Shown: positions 27,147-35,961 of the stretch, piece after piece
How positions within the stretch are numbered: the first letter of the stretch is position 1
Layout of the letters: the number at the start of each line of letters is the position of its first letter
DNA from: a virus
DNA: 42,561 nt
Direction: 5' to 3' (one strand)
Virus record (IMG/VR): IMGVR_UViG_3300034105_002327
Coordinates: 1-42,561 of that record
Notes under the pieces: generated by a model
Seen by the model: only the letters and a program-made list of their open reading frames with translations
Database searches by the model: none
What the model was told of the DNA's origin: nothing
Made by a program: the position numbers and the translations under genes

Positions 27147-29657
27147 TTAGAAACTAAAAAACTGTTCAATCGTTGCGTTATTTTCACTATACATATCCCA
27201 TCTCATGGCAGTGTAAAAATCTGTTAGTTTACCTTCAAGTTCAGCATCCCAAATCTTGGTGCGATGAATGTATTTATGAATAAAATCCATAATAACTTTG
27301 GGATCTTTGCCATCGTCCTTGAATGCTATGCCACTCAAACCAAATGGATTTTCTTTGAGATATACCCACTTGATTTTACCACCATGTAAAATAGGTTCTG
27401 TATCATTTAGTTCATATTTACGTAGCATATCATTATATGCCAATGCTGCTTTACATTGAGCAGTTGATCCACCTTCAAAGTTAAATGGTTCGCGATGTTT
27501 TGGATCAAAGTTTATTTTGGCTTCTGTGTTGGATATAAACTTGACCGATGTGTTCTTGGCAATGTCTTCCAGTTCAAAGTCTTTCATTGTATCTTTGAAA
27601 GTTACAATCTTGGCATTGACTATTTTGTTTGGAGTACCTTGAAGAATGTCTGTCAAAATACCTTTCATGAAATCGCGAAACTTCTTTGGATATGACGAAC
27701 GCACCACATCAAGACCTTTGATTTCAATTTCATCCACGTCTTTACTTTCTTCCATGTTGTATACCTTACGCATAGCATAACGCTTTTTCACAACCCAAAA
27801 AGCAGATTGTGCTACAACATCGGCTGCGATTTTGATGCGATTGTCGGTGCTGTTGAACATACGCACCATCATAACTTTATAGAAATCGTTAAGTTCATCT
27901 GACACGGTTCCAATCGTCTTGATTGCAAATGGTTTTACATCTTCAATCTTTTCATGATCGGCCAAGGACTTTATGTCTAAATACAATGAGTCGGTGTCTA
28001 TGTAAATAACATAATCTTTATCTTTGGTGCTGCAACGCTTGTTGAACTTACCATTCACATACTTGGCACTGGTCTTGATGATTTCTTGACCAGTCAATGT
28101 CACCGCAGCAGCATTGTCCAAGTCGTAAAAACGAAATATGCTCAAACCCAGCACACCATACAACGAGTTGAGCAAAATCTTTTGTACATGCTGACGACGC
28201 TTCCAAAAAACATATTGCTCTTTGTCTTTGCGCGTGCTGGCATCTTTCATCTTGGTTTTATATTCTACACGCTCGGCAAACCATGTCTTGAGAATGTCTG
28301 GAATACAACCAAGTTTACTTTGGTCATATACAATACCATTCGCACTAACTGACAAATTATTATCTACAATGATTTTACCAAAATCTTCATATGTATAAAC
28401 TTCATTATCAAATGCGATTTTATCACTGGATTTTTTGACCAACTTTTCACTATCCCAATCTTTGATTATGCCTACTTTAGTTTCCGGACTGATGTTGAGA
28501 CTCATGATCACAGATGGATACAGCGAGTTGATGTCAGCCGAACACACCCAATCATAACGGCCAGGCACAGGATCTTTTACATATGCACCTTCAAATCCAA
28601 CATCGTCAGCCAAATCATCATCTCTATCCACAACTTCCAATTTCAATTTTTTGTTTGGAGCAATCAATTTCTTACGACGAAGATATGTGAGCAAAGCACC
28701 TTCAAGAAACTTGGAAGACATACCAAACTCTTCATAGCCCACATGACAAACATGACATATGCTCATTGCCAACTCAATGAATTGAAGTTGGTCATTCATC
28801 TTCTTGACCAGAATAATGTCATGAAGATTATATTCGATGAACTTCTTTATATCACTCTTCATGAGATCGTTCAACGAACCTTCATATTCAATCTTACCAA
28901 TTTTTAGTTCTTCTTTAGCAACTGTATCTAGACGATAATTGGTTAAATTCTTGCCGCTATATTTCTTATATAATACAAGATAATCCAGTGCATTAACACC
29001 GGCAATCGTCATCTTGTTTTTGTATTTATTGAAATAACAAATATTGATTGGACTCAACGCATTTGCTACTTCTTCACCCAACACTCTAACTAAACGAGCA
29101 TGTAGATATGGAAAGTCAAATCCATCAATGTTCCAGCCACTTACAATAGTTGGCTTAACTTCATCCCACTTTTTTAAGAATGAAACAAGCAAATCTTCTT
29201 CATTTAGATATGGCAAAATGACGGTGTTGTCTTTATTTTCATTTTGTACCACACCATCTTTGTCCAATATAAAACAATAATATGTGTCTTTAACTTCATC
29301 AAGTAAAGCAATAGCAGTTACTTCTTTGATTGGGTCTTCGATGTTTGGATAGCCACCAACCGAATCAACTTCGATGTCAATATATGCTCTACGATGATTT
29401 ATACTAATTTCATCACTATCAGCATATGCATCAATAAGAACTCTAGTATCTACTGGTATATCAGAAGAAAATAAACTAGGATCGCGAAAATTAAATTTTG
29501 TAATTCTTTCAAGACTATCACCAAAAATTGATTTATATTTCCCATTCCTAGACTTCCTGTAAGCATATGGTTCATCTTTGAACGATGTATAACCATGAAT
29601 GTCATCCCAGAGGTGGATGGTTGATGTCTTACGGTCTGCATAAATTGCATGATACAT
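27147..29657 (-). CDS. 43: Family B DNA polymerase (T4 gp43 type)
   Basis: The 836-residue replicative polymerase (start MYHAIYADRK) has proofreading motifs Exo I YIDIEVD (near 94), Exo II SGWNIDGFDFPYL (near 174) and Exo III YNLHDI (near 278). Its polymerase motifs are A ADINSLYPSVIM (near 374), B KILLNSLYG (near 495) and C YIDTDSLY (near 552), with both catalytic aspartates. The C-terminus ends ENNATIEQFFSF, which resembles the clamp-binding tail of T4 gp43 (a QxxFFxF-type peptide). Length is slightly below T4 gp43. I prefer the ATG at 29657 to the TTG at 29693. It follows the kinase gene and precedes clamp and loader. Confidence 0.96.
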   Translation of the reverse strand: MYHAIYADRKTSTIHLWDDIHGYTSFKDEPYAYRKSRNGKYKSIFGDSLERITKFNFRDPSLFSSDIPVDTRVLIDAYADSDEISINHRRAYIDIEVDSVGGYPNIEDPIKEVTAIALLDEVKDTYYCFILDKDGVVQNENKDNTVILPYLNEEDLLVSFLKKWDEVKPTIVSGWNIDGFDFPYLHARLVRVLGEEVANALSPINICYFNKYKNKMTIAGVNALDYLVLYKKYSGKNLTNYRLDTVAKEELKIGKIEYEGSLNDLMKSDIKKFIEYNLHDIILVKKMNDQLQFIELAMSICHVCHVGYEEFGMSSKFLEGALLTYLRRKKLIAPNKKLKLEVVDRDDDLADDVGFEGAYVKDPVPGRYDWVCSADINSLYPSVIMSLNISPETKVGIIKDWDSEKLVKKSSDKIAFDNEVYTYEDFGKIIVDNNLSVSANGIVYDQSKLGCIPDILKTWFAERVEYKTKMKDASTRKDKEQYVFWKRRQHVQKILLNSLYGVLGLSIFRFYDLDNAAAVTLTGQEIIKTSAKYVNGKFNKRCSTKDKDYVIYIDTDSLYLDIKSLADHEKIEDVKPFAIKTIGTVSDELNDFYKVMMVRMFNSTDNRIKIAADVVAQSAFWVVKKRYAMRKVYNMEESKDVDEIEIKGLDVVRSSYPKKFRDFMKGILTDILQGTPNKIVNAKIVTFKDTMKDFELEDIAKNTSVKFISNTEAKINFDPKHREPFNFEGGSTAQCKAALAYNDMLRKYELNDTEPILHGGKIKWVYLKENPFGLSGIAFKDDGKDPKVIMDFIHKYIHRTKIWDAELEGKLTDFYTAMRWDMYSENNATIEQFFSF

Positions 29658-29696
29658 ACCAATTATATTGCCAGAACCAGCAAAGATTGTCAATAA

Positions 29697-30146
29697 TCAA
29701 ATCGTTGTAACACTATCAAAACCTTCCGACTTGGTTGGACCAAACAACTTGCTGGCTTGTTTGTCAATAACCCATTCTGGTACTTTGCGAGTACGTTTGC
29801 TATTCTGTGCTTTACAATCACTTACGGGAGTATCAATAAAATATGCTCTTATTTCAGCATTGTTTGATTTGCCAATATCAATCCAATCTTTGCGTTCTTT
29901 GATATTAATACTTGTGGCATCAATGATAGTATTTTTATCTTGTGATAAATAATCATTTACACGCTTCCTTGCAACTTCAAACACACGACCATTTTGACTT
30001 TGATCTTCGGCATTTCCAGTCAGTTCCACACGAATTGAATCAGTTTCCACCAACTCTGCTTTGAGTGATGTTTTCAAGCCATTTGCATAAGTACTTTTGC
30101 CCGATCCGCTGATGCCGACCATTACTGCTAATATAGGTTTGTTCAT
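29697..30146 (-). CDS. P-loop polynucleotide kinase-like protein
   Basis: The 149-residue product has Walker A GISGSGKST (11-19), then VETDSIRVEL with Asp36 and Arg39 in the place of the T4 Pnk catalytic Asp/Arg pair, NTIIDATSINIKERKDW (a base- or substrate-binding strand typical of the family) and a lid region with KRTRKVPEW. It corresponds to the 5'-kinase half of T4 Pnk; the 3'-phosphatase domain is absent. With the RNA ligase at 19226 it could repair cleaved tRNA, or it could phosphorylate another small substrate. It is the first gene of the replication operon, 31 bases after the glycosyltransferase stop. Confidence 0.85.
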   Translation of the reverse strand: MNKPILAVMVGISGSGKSTYANGLKTSLKAELVETDSIRVELTGNAEDQSQNGRVFEVARKRVNDYLSQDKNTIIDATSINIKERKDWIDIGKSNNAEIRAYFIDTPVSDCKAQNSKRTRKVPEWVIDKQASKLFGPTKSEGFDSVTTI

Positions 30147-30176
30147 ACACTCAAATTATTCAGTTTTTTTATTTAG

Positions 30177-30968
30177 TCAAATATTTTGAGCGGATTTTTT
30201 CAATTCCAACCTCATATTATTAAGCGCGTCTCGGTTGTCCGCGTGCCATTTTCTTGAACCACCGTGTTTATGATCAAACTTATCCCAAATATCTTTTGGA
30301 ATTTTTTCAAAGACTTCGCAACGATACGATTCCCAAAAAAGTTGCCACGAGACATCGGCCAATACATTCAACGTCGTTGGTGCAACAATTTGCCCTGTTT
30401 TGGGGTCTACCTTATGGGCGATTGCCAAATTCATGATATTTGTTGATGGTGTTGCTGAGAATCGCAAATCCATATTGCCGAAAGATAGTTTGCGGTCGTT
30501 TATGAATTTTCTCTCAAATAACAGAATCCACGATGCTGTTCTAGGTAAACAAAACCGATAGTTTCCGTCCTTTGCGTAATGATCGAAATGTGGAGCAAAA
30601 TGTCTGTCGTCAATTCTTCCGAACACTTTATTACTTGTGGTGTTTATTGTATTTTCTATCCATTCAAATACGCCTTTATCTAACACTTTAACGTCAGAAT
30701 CCAAATGCAATACCCAATCGGCAGTGGAATACTTCAACAATTCTTCAATTGCTTGACTATGTGTAAGTATTCTACCGTCGTCAATCAAATTGAATCCAAG
30801 TTCATTTTTTCTGGAATGTAGGTATTCTTTTGTACCGTCGAGTTCCGATGCTTTACTGTCATATACACGTACCTTCCAATTGGGCCTCAATGGAAACCAT
30901 GTTTCCAGACATTCTTTCACAATCGGTAAGTTGCCGTAGGTAGCACTGATAATATCAATAGTTTTCAT
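30177..30968 (-). CDS. GT-A (family 2-like) glycosyltransferase
   Basis: The 263-residue protein starts with the GT2 pattern IDIISATYGNLPIVKECLETW. It then has NWKVRVYDSKASELDGTKEYL and the nucleotide-sugar metal site WVLHLDSDVKVL (DSD, about residues 90-95). KVFGRIDDRHFAPHFDHY and CLPRTASWILLFERKFI resemble acceptor-side strands. It should transfer a sugar from an NDP donor. It heads a cluster of sugar genes down to 34139 on the same strand, suggesting a shared glycan pathway; the acceptor is unknown. Confidence 0.85.
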   Translation of the reverse strand: MKTIDIISATYGNLPIVKECLETWFPLRPNWKVRVYDSKASELDGTKEYLHSRKNELGFNLIDDGRILTHSQAIEELLKYSTADWVLHLDSDVKVLDKGVFEWIENTINTTSNKVFGRIDDRHFAPHFDHYAKDGNYRFCLPRTASWILLFERKFINDRKLSFGNMDLRFSATPSTNIMNLAIAHKVDPKTGQIVAPTTLNVLADVSWQLFWESYRCEVFEKIPKDIWDKFDHKHGGSRKWHADNRDALNNMRLELKKSAQNI

Positions 30969-30991
30969 ATATAATTTTTAATTTTATTTGG

Positions 30992-31744
30992 CTAAATATT
31001 ATGGGACTTCTGACGTATTTTTTTAATTTTGTTGTTTCCGTGTATTGTCAGTTTGACGGGATACTTATTGTTCTGGTTCAAAATGAATTTTGCGATGTCC
31101 GTATCAAGCAAATAGCAGTTTGGTATTATACAATGCCCACCTATCTTACCGTCGCGATGGTTCAAGACATATTTGCTATATTGCGGAAATCCCAACTTCT
31201 TGTATCCCTCATTATATGTTTGATTGCACTTGGTATATACCACATCAAAGTCCAAATCGTGCTTTTTGCAATAAGTCCATATCTCTTTTTCGGCAATGAC
31301 GTTTAGTCCATACAAGGTTGTGCAATATAGTTTCATAACTTCCAGTGTTTCACGTTTATCAACTTCTTCAATCGGTATGCCTACATGGGTGAAGTAATTT
31401 TTGAGATATTTATTTTTTGGTGCAAAATATTTTACAAAGGTCTTCAAACTTTCTTCCAAATGTGGATGTACGCCTCTTACTGGAGAATAATATGCATTAC
31501 ATTTATTGGAAGTTCCAATGGGAACTGTCGAATGAATAATGGTGTATTTTGGACTGTAGAATTTCTGATATTTCTTTACTTCTTGCACAAACTTTTTGCT
31601 GTATGGAAAACATATGTGCATAACATGCGCAGATTGTATATCTGGCATCAATTTTACGTCCTTAACGTATACTTCGTATTTTTTACTCAAGACCTTCTCA
31701 AGAGATTTTCCTATTTCTCCATAACCAATTATTAAAGTTTTCAT
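30992..31744 (-). CDS. Nucleotide-sugar dehydrogenase-like protein, shortened
   Basis: The N-terminus is a Rossmann NAD-binding fold (LIIGYGEIGKSL, residues 4-15), followed by IIHSTVPIGTSNKC, the HSTVxPGT-type motif of UDP-sugar 6-dehydrogenases, and later GKIGGHCIIPNCYLL, matching the GxGGHC motif with the catalytic cysteine of the UDP-ManNAc/UDP-Glc dehydrogenase family. At 250 residues it lacks the C-terminal UDP-binding domain (family members are usually about 400 or more). It may therefore act on another substrate or be a specialised minimal enzyme. It sits inside the glycosyltransferase cluster. Confidence 0.75.
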   Translation of the reverse strand: MKTLIIGYGEIGKSLEKVLSKKYEVYVKDVKLMPDIQSAHVMHICFPYSKKFVQEVKKYQKFYSPKYTIIHSTVPIGTSNKCNAYYSPVRGVHPHLEESLKTFVKYFAPKNKYLKNYFTHVGIPIEEVDKRETLEVMKLYCTTLYGLNVIAEKEIWTYCKKHDLDFDVVYTKCNQTYNEGYKKLGFPQYSKYVLNHRDGKIGGHCIIPNCYLLDTDIAKFILNQNNKYPVKLTIHGNNKIKKIRQKSHNI

Positions 31745-31814
31745 AATATTTTTTAGATGCGCGACGTATGTAAGCTACCCATATTTTATTTTTTTCTTGG
31801 GATTAAAATTTTGT

Positions 31815-32447
31815 TCACATCTTTATATCAGTAGGCCCGATCTTTTTGTCATTGGACTTTATTTTTGACAATTTATTATTGTCATGAATGATCAATTTAA
31901 CAAATCCAGTCCCCAAACTGAACACATTGGGGACTATGCTTGGGAACTTCAAGTGTTGTTCTTGAAGAATATTCTTTGATACATTTTTTTGACACAATGA
32001 TAAAAACATGGATGTGGATGTTGGCTTATATGTTCCGGAAAAATATTCTACCATAGTATAAAAATTTAACTTCGTCGGCTGCGCATGAATAAGAAATTCA
32101 TCGTGGTTTTTTATTTCCCTATCATACATATCGTGTATTGCTTCTATGTAATTTGGATACATGAAATCGTCACAATCATGTCTGGTTTGAATATTGTATT
32201 TTTCTCTCACGACATACTCTTTAAATCCAGTCAATTTCAAGTCCAAATCTACATCACTTCCACTAAATTGTTCTCGTATTAACTCTAGATGATGTGGAAG
32301 TTCTTTGTTTGTGTGTATAAATAATTTAAAGTCTTTGCACGATTGGTTTATAACGGATGGTATATATGCTCGTTTCATCACTTCAAAATATTTTTGAAAC
32401 AAAAACTCGTCTTTAAAATTACATGTCGTTATTATGATGTGTTTCAT
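31815..32447 (-). CDS. Putative rhamnosyltransferase-like glycosyltransferase
   Basis: The 210-residue product has IITTCNFKDEFLFQKYFEVM, FKLFIHTNKELPHHLELI and, at about residues 113-120, TRHDCDDFMYPNYIE. The TRxDxDD motif with the neighbouring R is typical of a small GT family annotated as putative rhamnosyltransferases. The domain ends soon after, so it is compact. Substrates are unknown. It lies between the dehydrogenase-like gene and the two-domain glycosyltransferase. Confidence 0.72.
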   Translation of the reverse strand: MKHIIITTCNFKDEFLFQKYFEVMKRAYIPSVINQSCKDFKLFIHTNKELPHHLELIREQFSGSDVDLDLKLTGFKEYVVREKYNIQTRHDCDDFMYPNYIEAIHDMYDREIKNHDEFLIHAQPTKLNFYTMVEYFSGTYKPTSTSMFLSLCQKNVSKNILQEQHLKFPSIVPNVFSLGTGFVKLIIHDNNKLSKIKSNDKKIGPTDIKM

Positions 32448-32507
32448 ATATTTTTGTTTTGGTTGGTAATAAACGTCTCTAATCGGTTTTTTATAAATTA
32501 TAATTTT

Positions 32508-34139
32508 TCATTGCAACGATTCTTTTTTTCTAAAGGTTAAATATTTTTTCCAATCGGATAGAAAGGCGTCTTCGTCGCGATTCTCAAAATATCCCAGTAT
32601 TTGATCGTAAGTTGACTTTTTTGATATTCCTCGCAATTCTATTATTCTATTATTATTTAGAATGACATTTGTATTCAAATCTATTCTCTCTAATATTTTA
32701 TGGCGAGTGTTGTAACCTCTGTTGTCTCTGTCTCCATGCCATTCATGAATAAATGACCCACTTATATAAGAAACATCTTCCGGTTTAATGTAAGACATTA
32801 TTTTTTTCTTCCAATTAATATATTCCAAAAATGTCGAATTTTCTCCGATATTTAAATGTTCATACGACGCACCAGAAAAATCAAATCCAAATATCGTATA
32901 AATAAACACAGTATCTCCTCCACCCATTATTGCGTATGGATACAATCCGCCCCATTTCCACAAATTTCTATTAGCCCCCCATGCGCCACCGGGATGTCCC
33001 GGATGATGATACCAATCCACCATCGAAACTTTACCATGCATAGACATCAAACTGGGATGAATTCTGTCTATCCTTCCAAAACGATCTGTACCGATTCCTT
33101 TATCATACATCTGAACCAATTTAAATGTGTTCAATTTTTTAGATGTATCATTGTACCAATTCGTATTCGTAAAAGAAAAGTCCGGGTCAATCCATGCTAT
33201 TTTTTTGTATTTTGTTGGGACTAATTTTTCTGCCAGATTTATACACGCTTCTTTTTGAAAACATATATTTTTTTTATCAACTCGGATATGCTTCCAACCG
33301 ACTCTGCCTGTGGTCTCGAATCTATCATTCAATGATAGTTCCACTCCATATACAGGATATCCCAATATATCCATCTGCCGTAGAAATCTATTAAAATTTC
33401 TTGTTGGATTCATAAATCCACACCAATTAAAATAACATGTAATGATCGCCATATCTTTTTCTTCACTATATCCGTGGGTATTATCCAGAAACAAACTGGT
33501 ATTTTTGATTGGATGCCACAAATGAATTCCCTTGAAATCTAATTCTTGTATATCTATTTTTAATCTTTTTACTCGTTCACTCAATTCAATATCTTCTTTT
33601 CCCCAACCAAACAAACTTTCATCCATTCCGCCAATACTTAAAAATGCATTTTTTTCAAATATAAATGACAAAGCTCCATACAAAGAAATATATTCGGCGG
33701 ATTCATCTTCATACGACACATCCAACTTTTTACCACTAAGAATCGTGTTGGTGTCATGCATTGACAACTTTTTTCCACAAGTATACGGTTTTATGAAGTC
33801 TGCATTCCAATCTGCTTCCAATGCATCTGCATATTTCATATAGAAATCTGTGTCATTTATCCATACATACTTTGTATGAACATGATTGTTTGTTGCCCAA
33901 TTTATAATTCCAGTCTTGTGAAATATCTCACTGTTGCTAACATACAATAAATGTTTAACATTTTCGTGTATTGGAACAATATCGGATAAATCTGACAATG
34001 TATCTTTTGACTGTTCTACTATCAAAACTTTGCAACCAGTCTTTAATATATATGGAAGAATAAACTTTAAGTTAAGTTTTCGGTGAGATTCCAGTCGGAA
34101 TATCGGAATAACAAATGTAACATTTTCTGAGAATAACAT
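32508..34139 (-). CDS. Two-domain glycosyltransferase
   Basis: The first half (about 1-230) is a GT-A domain with FVIPIFRLESHRKLNLKFIL, KYVWINDTDFYM (DTD metal site) and FGWGKEDIELSERVKRL, the galactosyltransferase-type ED motif. The second half (about 235-520) begins AIITCYFNWCGFMNPTRNFN and has IAWIDPDFSF (a second acidic site), GGAWGANRNLW, MGGGDTVFI and SGSFIHEWHGDR, resembling another transferase-like domain. A bifunctional enzyme adding two sugars is likely. The 543-residue gene starts 8 bases from the Pro-Thr repeat gene, so the two are probably co-transcribed and the repeat protein might be a substrate. Confidence 0.8.
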   Translation of the reverse strand: MLFSENVTFVIPIFRLESHRKLNLKFILPYILKTGCKVLIVEQSKDTLSDLSDIVPIHENVKHLLYVSNSEIFHKTGIINWATNNHVHTKYVWINDTDFYMKYADALEADWNADFIKPYTCGKKLSMHDTNTILSGKKLDVSYEDESAEYISLYGALSFIFEKNAFLSIGGMDESLFGWGKEDIELSERVKRLKIDIQELDFKGIHLWHPIKNTSLFLDNTHGYSEEKDMAIITCYFNWCGFMNPTRNFNRFLRQMDILGYPVYGVELSLNDRFETTGRVGWKHIRVDKKNICFQKEACINLAEKLVPTKYKKIAWIDPDFSFTNTNWYNDTSKKLNTFKLVQMYDKGIGTDRFGRIDRIHPSLMSMHGKVSMVDWYHHPGHPGGAWGANRNLWKWGGLYPYAIMGGGDTVFIYTIFGFDFSGASYEHLNIGENSTFLEYINWKKKIMSYIKPEDVSYISGSFIHEWHGDRDNRGYNTRHKILERIDLNTNVILNNNRIIELRGISKKSTYDQILGYFENRDEDAFLSDWKKYLTFRKKESLQ

Positions 34140-34147
34140 GACTATTT

Positions 34148-34795
34148 TTATGGAAACGATTCAAATCCACCCGGTGCCGATACAAAAACGTAGTAGTAGT
34201 AGTAGTCGGTTGGTGTTGGTGTTGGTGTTGGCGTAGCAGTTGGTGTTGGTGTTGGTGTTGGCGTAGCAGTTGGCGTTGGTGTTGGCGTAGCAGTAGGCGT
34301 TGGCGTTGGCGTTGGCGTTGGGCGAAGTGGTCGTTCTGGGCATGTTGGGTGCGGTGTTGGCGTTGGTGTGGCTGTTGGTGTTGGTGCGAGAGTATTTGTC
34401 GGTGTTGGCGTAGCGGTGGGTGTCGGTGTTGGCGTTGGCGTAGCGGTGGGCGTTGGTGTAGCGGTGGATGTTGGTGTTGGTGCGTTGTTCGTGCGAATTA
34501 GTGGACTTTTGTTTGATAACAATGTCCAACCATTTTTATTTCCAATTTTAGTGGTTTTTACATACAAAAATGAACCAGTTGCAGTTTGACTCAACGACAC
34601 GTCTTCTGATGTTATGGAATATGTGGGTATACCTAATTGTTGAAAATATACATCTTCCCACCCAGAAGCAACAGAACCGGAATAATTTATCTTATAAAGA
34701 CTACCAGTTTTGTGAAACTGCGATCCTTTGGGACCATCCAATACATTATTTGGATCTCCAAAATATCCTGCGGTATTTCTTATAATAATAGACAT
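34148..34795 (-). CDS. Pro-Thr repeat protein, 215 aa
   Basis: Residues 1-105 form a compact N-terminal domain ([20 protein letters not shown]... [12 protein letters not shown]). Residues about 107-200 are runs of PT, PTPTA and PTPTPT units interrupted once by [11 protein letters not shown]. The end is aromatic ([19 protein letters not shown]). Pro-Thr linkers are rigid, extended and often glycosylated, and they occur in fibre, adhesin and cell-wall proteins. The neighbouring glycosyltransferase fits such a role. A TATACTTATA-like motif lies 7 bases before the ATG. Function is inferred only from composition. Confidence 0.75.
   Translation of the reverse strand: MSIIIRNTAGYFGDPNNVLDGPKGSQFHKTGSLYKINYSGSVASGWEDVYFQQLGIPTYSITSEDVSLSQTATGSFLYVKTTKIGNKNGWTLLSNKSPLIRTNNAPTPTSTATPTPTATPTPTPTPTATPTPTNTLAPTPTATPTPTPHPTCPERPLRPTPTPTPTPTATPTPTPTATPTPTPTPTATPTPTPTPTDYYYYYVFVSAPGGFESFP
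34195..34475. repeat. Short tandem repeats encoding Pro-Thr runs
   Basis: GGTGTTGGCGTAGC-type and GTTGGT units (6-bp and longer multiples of three) are repeated throughout. Such sequence can gain or lose units by slippage without changing the frame, altering linker length. Confidence 0.85.
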
Positions 34796-34802
34796 GTATT
34801 GT

Positions 34803-34810
34803 TATAAGTA
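34803..34810 (-). promoter_or_regulatory. TACTTATA motif before the 34795 start
   Basis: The sense motif TACTTATA lies 7 bases before the ATG and belongs to the recurring class. Confidence 0.35.
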
Positions 34811-34853
34811 TCAATTAACTGAGGAATTTTTGCAAAACTGAGCTATGATTCTA

Positions 34854-35072
34854 TCATTTGTGCTCGTCAATACCCTCCTCTTTTTTTGGATATCCTCGAA
34901 TCAATATCGGCAATGTCTTGTTTATAAATTCACCAACCATGCCAAAAAATGCCATTCCAATTGCCGTACCAAGTGTGGCAATAATGATGACAAAAAAGAA
35001 TTGTCCCCAAACATCCCACGCTTGTATCATATGAAGTATATCTTGTATCATATGAATAATACCATACATCAA
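34854..35072 (-). CDS. Small membrane protein, 72 aa
   Basis: The protein has one strong membrane segment (FFFVIIIATLGTAIGMAFFGM, about residues 25-45), an N-terminal amphipathic part with Met and His, and a charged C-terminal tail (GYPKKEEGIDEHK). It could be a holin, antiholin or other membrane effector, but nothing specific shows this. Two adjacent Met codons make the start uncertain by one residue. It sits between the Pro-Thr protein and an unknown gene, with no clear promoter. Confidence 0.6.
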   Translation of the reverse strand: MMYGIIHMIQDILHMIQAWDVWGQFFFVIIIATLGTAIGMAFFGMVGEFINKTLPILIRGYPKKEEGIDEHK

Positions 35073-35100
35073 TATAACGATTGGTCAAACATTTATTTTA

Positions 35101-35445
35101 CTATATTGTTTTTTTATCTGTGTCTTCAGATTTCTTTTTATCAGTCGCAGCTTTCTTATCCGTTGTTTCTGGATTCCAATTAAACAAAACTGGAGGTGTT
35201 TGTTTTTTCCATCCTTGTGTAGCATCTCGTTTGAAATACCATAAAATACATTTCTTTCGTTTTCCTTCTGTTACTTCTGCATTTATGGCTCTTATTGTAC
35301 CAACAACCAAGTTTAAGCTGCCATATGAAACCGGTTCACCCATATCACCATCATATAAAGCATACGTCGATTCTCCCAAATCATACCAGTAAAAAATTGT
35401 TTCGTCGGGGTCTATTTGTTTTAAATGAAGCGGCTTCTTTTTCAT
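35101..35445 (-). CDS. Hypothetical protein, 114 aa
   Basis: The first 80 residues look like a small beta-rich domain (ETIFYWYDLGESTYALYDGD, ILWYFKRDATQGWKK). The last 25 are Lys/Asp/Thr-rich (TTDKKAATDKKKSEDTDKK) and likely disordered. No family is recognised. A TATTTATATAT sequence precedes the ATG within 3 bases. The upstream gene ends in a strong terminator, so this gene is a separate unit. Confidence 0.6.
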   Translation of the reverse strand: MKKKPLHLKQIDPDETIFYWYDLGESTYALYDGDMGEPVSYGSLNLVVGTIRAINAEVTEGKRKKCILWYFKRDATQGWKKQTPPVLFNWNPETTDKKAATDKKKSEDTDKKTI

Positions 35446-35458
35446 ATATATAAATAGA

Positions 35459-35490
35459 AAACCGCCGAAGCTTTTAGGCTTCGGCGGTTT
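35459..35490 (-). terminator. Strong intrinsic terminator after the 131-aa gene
   Basis: AAACCGCCGAAGC (35459-35471) pairs with GCTTCGGCGGTTT (35478-35490), 13 bp with a 6-base loop and A/T ends. Confidence 0.92.
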
Positions 35491-35521
35491 GGTTAATTGA
35501 ACTATAATTATAGTTCTATTT

Positions 35522-35917
35522 TTAGCTTGCGGACGCAGCGACGGTGTTCGTAGTTGCGCTAGTATTTGCAGTAACAGGAACCACAGATTTGTTCTTCTTG
35601 TCGGTCGTCACTTCAGTAACCGAAACGGTTGTCAGCGTGTCGCTGGCGGCAATAACACCAGCAGCTTTTGCGGCTTCAAGCAATTCCTTGCTAGGATTTG
35701 CGCGAGAGAATACAAGCTTTGGGCGACCAATGGCTGGCTTGATTTTGCCAATGACCATAACATCTTTGTTTTCAACAGCCTGCTTTACACGAAAGCGAAG
35801 GGTGATATTGACTGCATCTGGATACTTACCTTGAATGTCCTCAATTGTAAAGTGGCTTGTGGGCCATTCAATGATGAACGAGTTTTTCTTACTTGTCTTA
35901 TTTGTTTTATTTGACAT
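35522..35917 (-). CDS. Hypothetical protein, 131 aa
   Basis: After a basic Asn/Thr/Lys-rich start, residues 15-75 form a domain with FIIEWPTSHFTIEDIQGKYP, NITLRFRVKQAVENKDVMVI and GRPKLVFSRAN. The C-terminus (from about 85) is Val/Thr/Ala-rich and low-complexity. The central part could be a winged-helix-like or small DNA-associated domain, but that is a guess. It lies between rIIB and a terminator, so it is probably the last gene of the rII unit or of its own unit; an ACTAATAAAA sequence precedes the start. Confidence 0.6.
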   Translation of the reverse strand: MSNKTNKTSKKNSFIIEWPTSHFTIEDIQGKYPDAVNITLRFRVKQAVENKDVMVIGKIKPAIGRPKLVFSRANPSKELLEAAKAAGVIAASDTLTTVSVTEVTTDKKNKSVVPVTANTSATTNTVAASAS

Positions 35918-35961
35918 ATATTTTATTAGTTAGTTGATTTATTTTATTTCTGGCAAACTTT

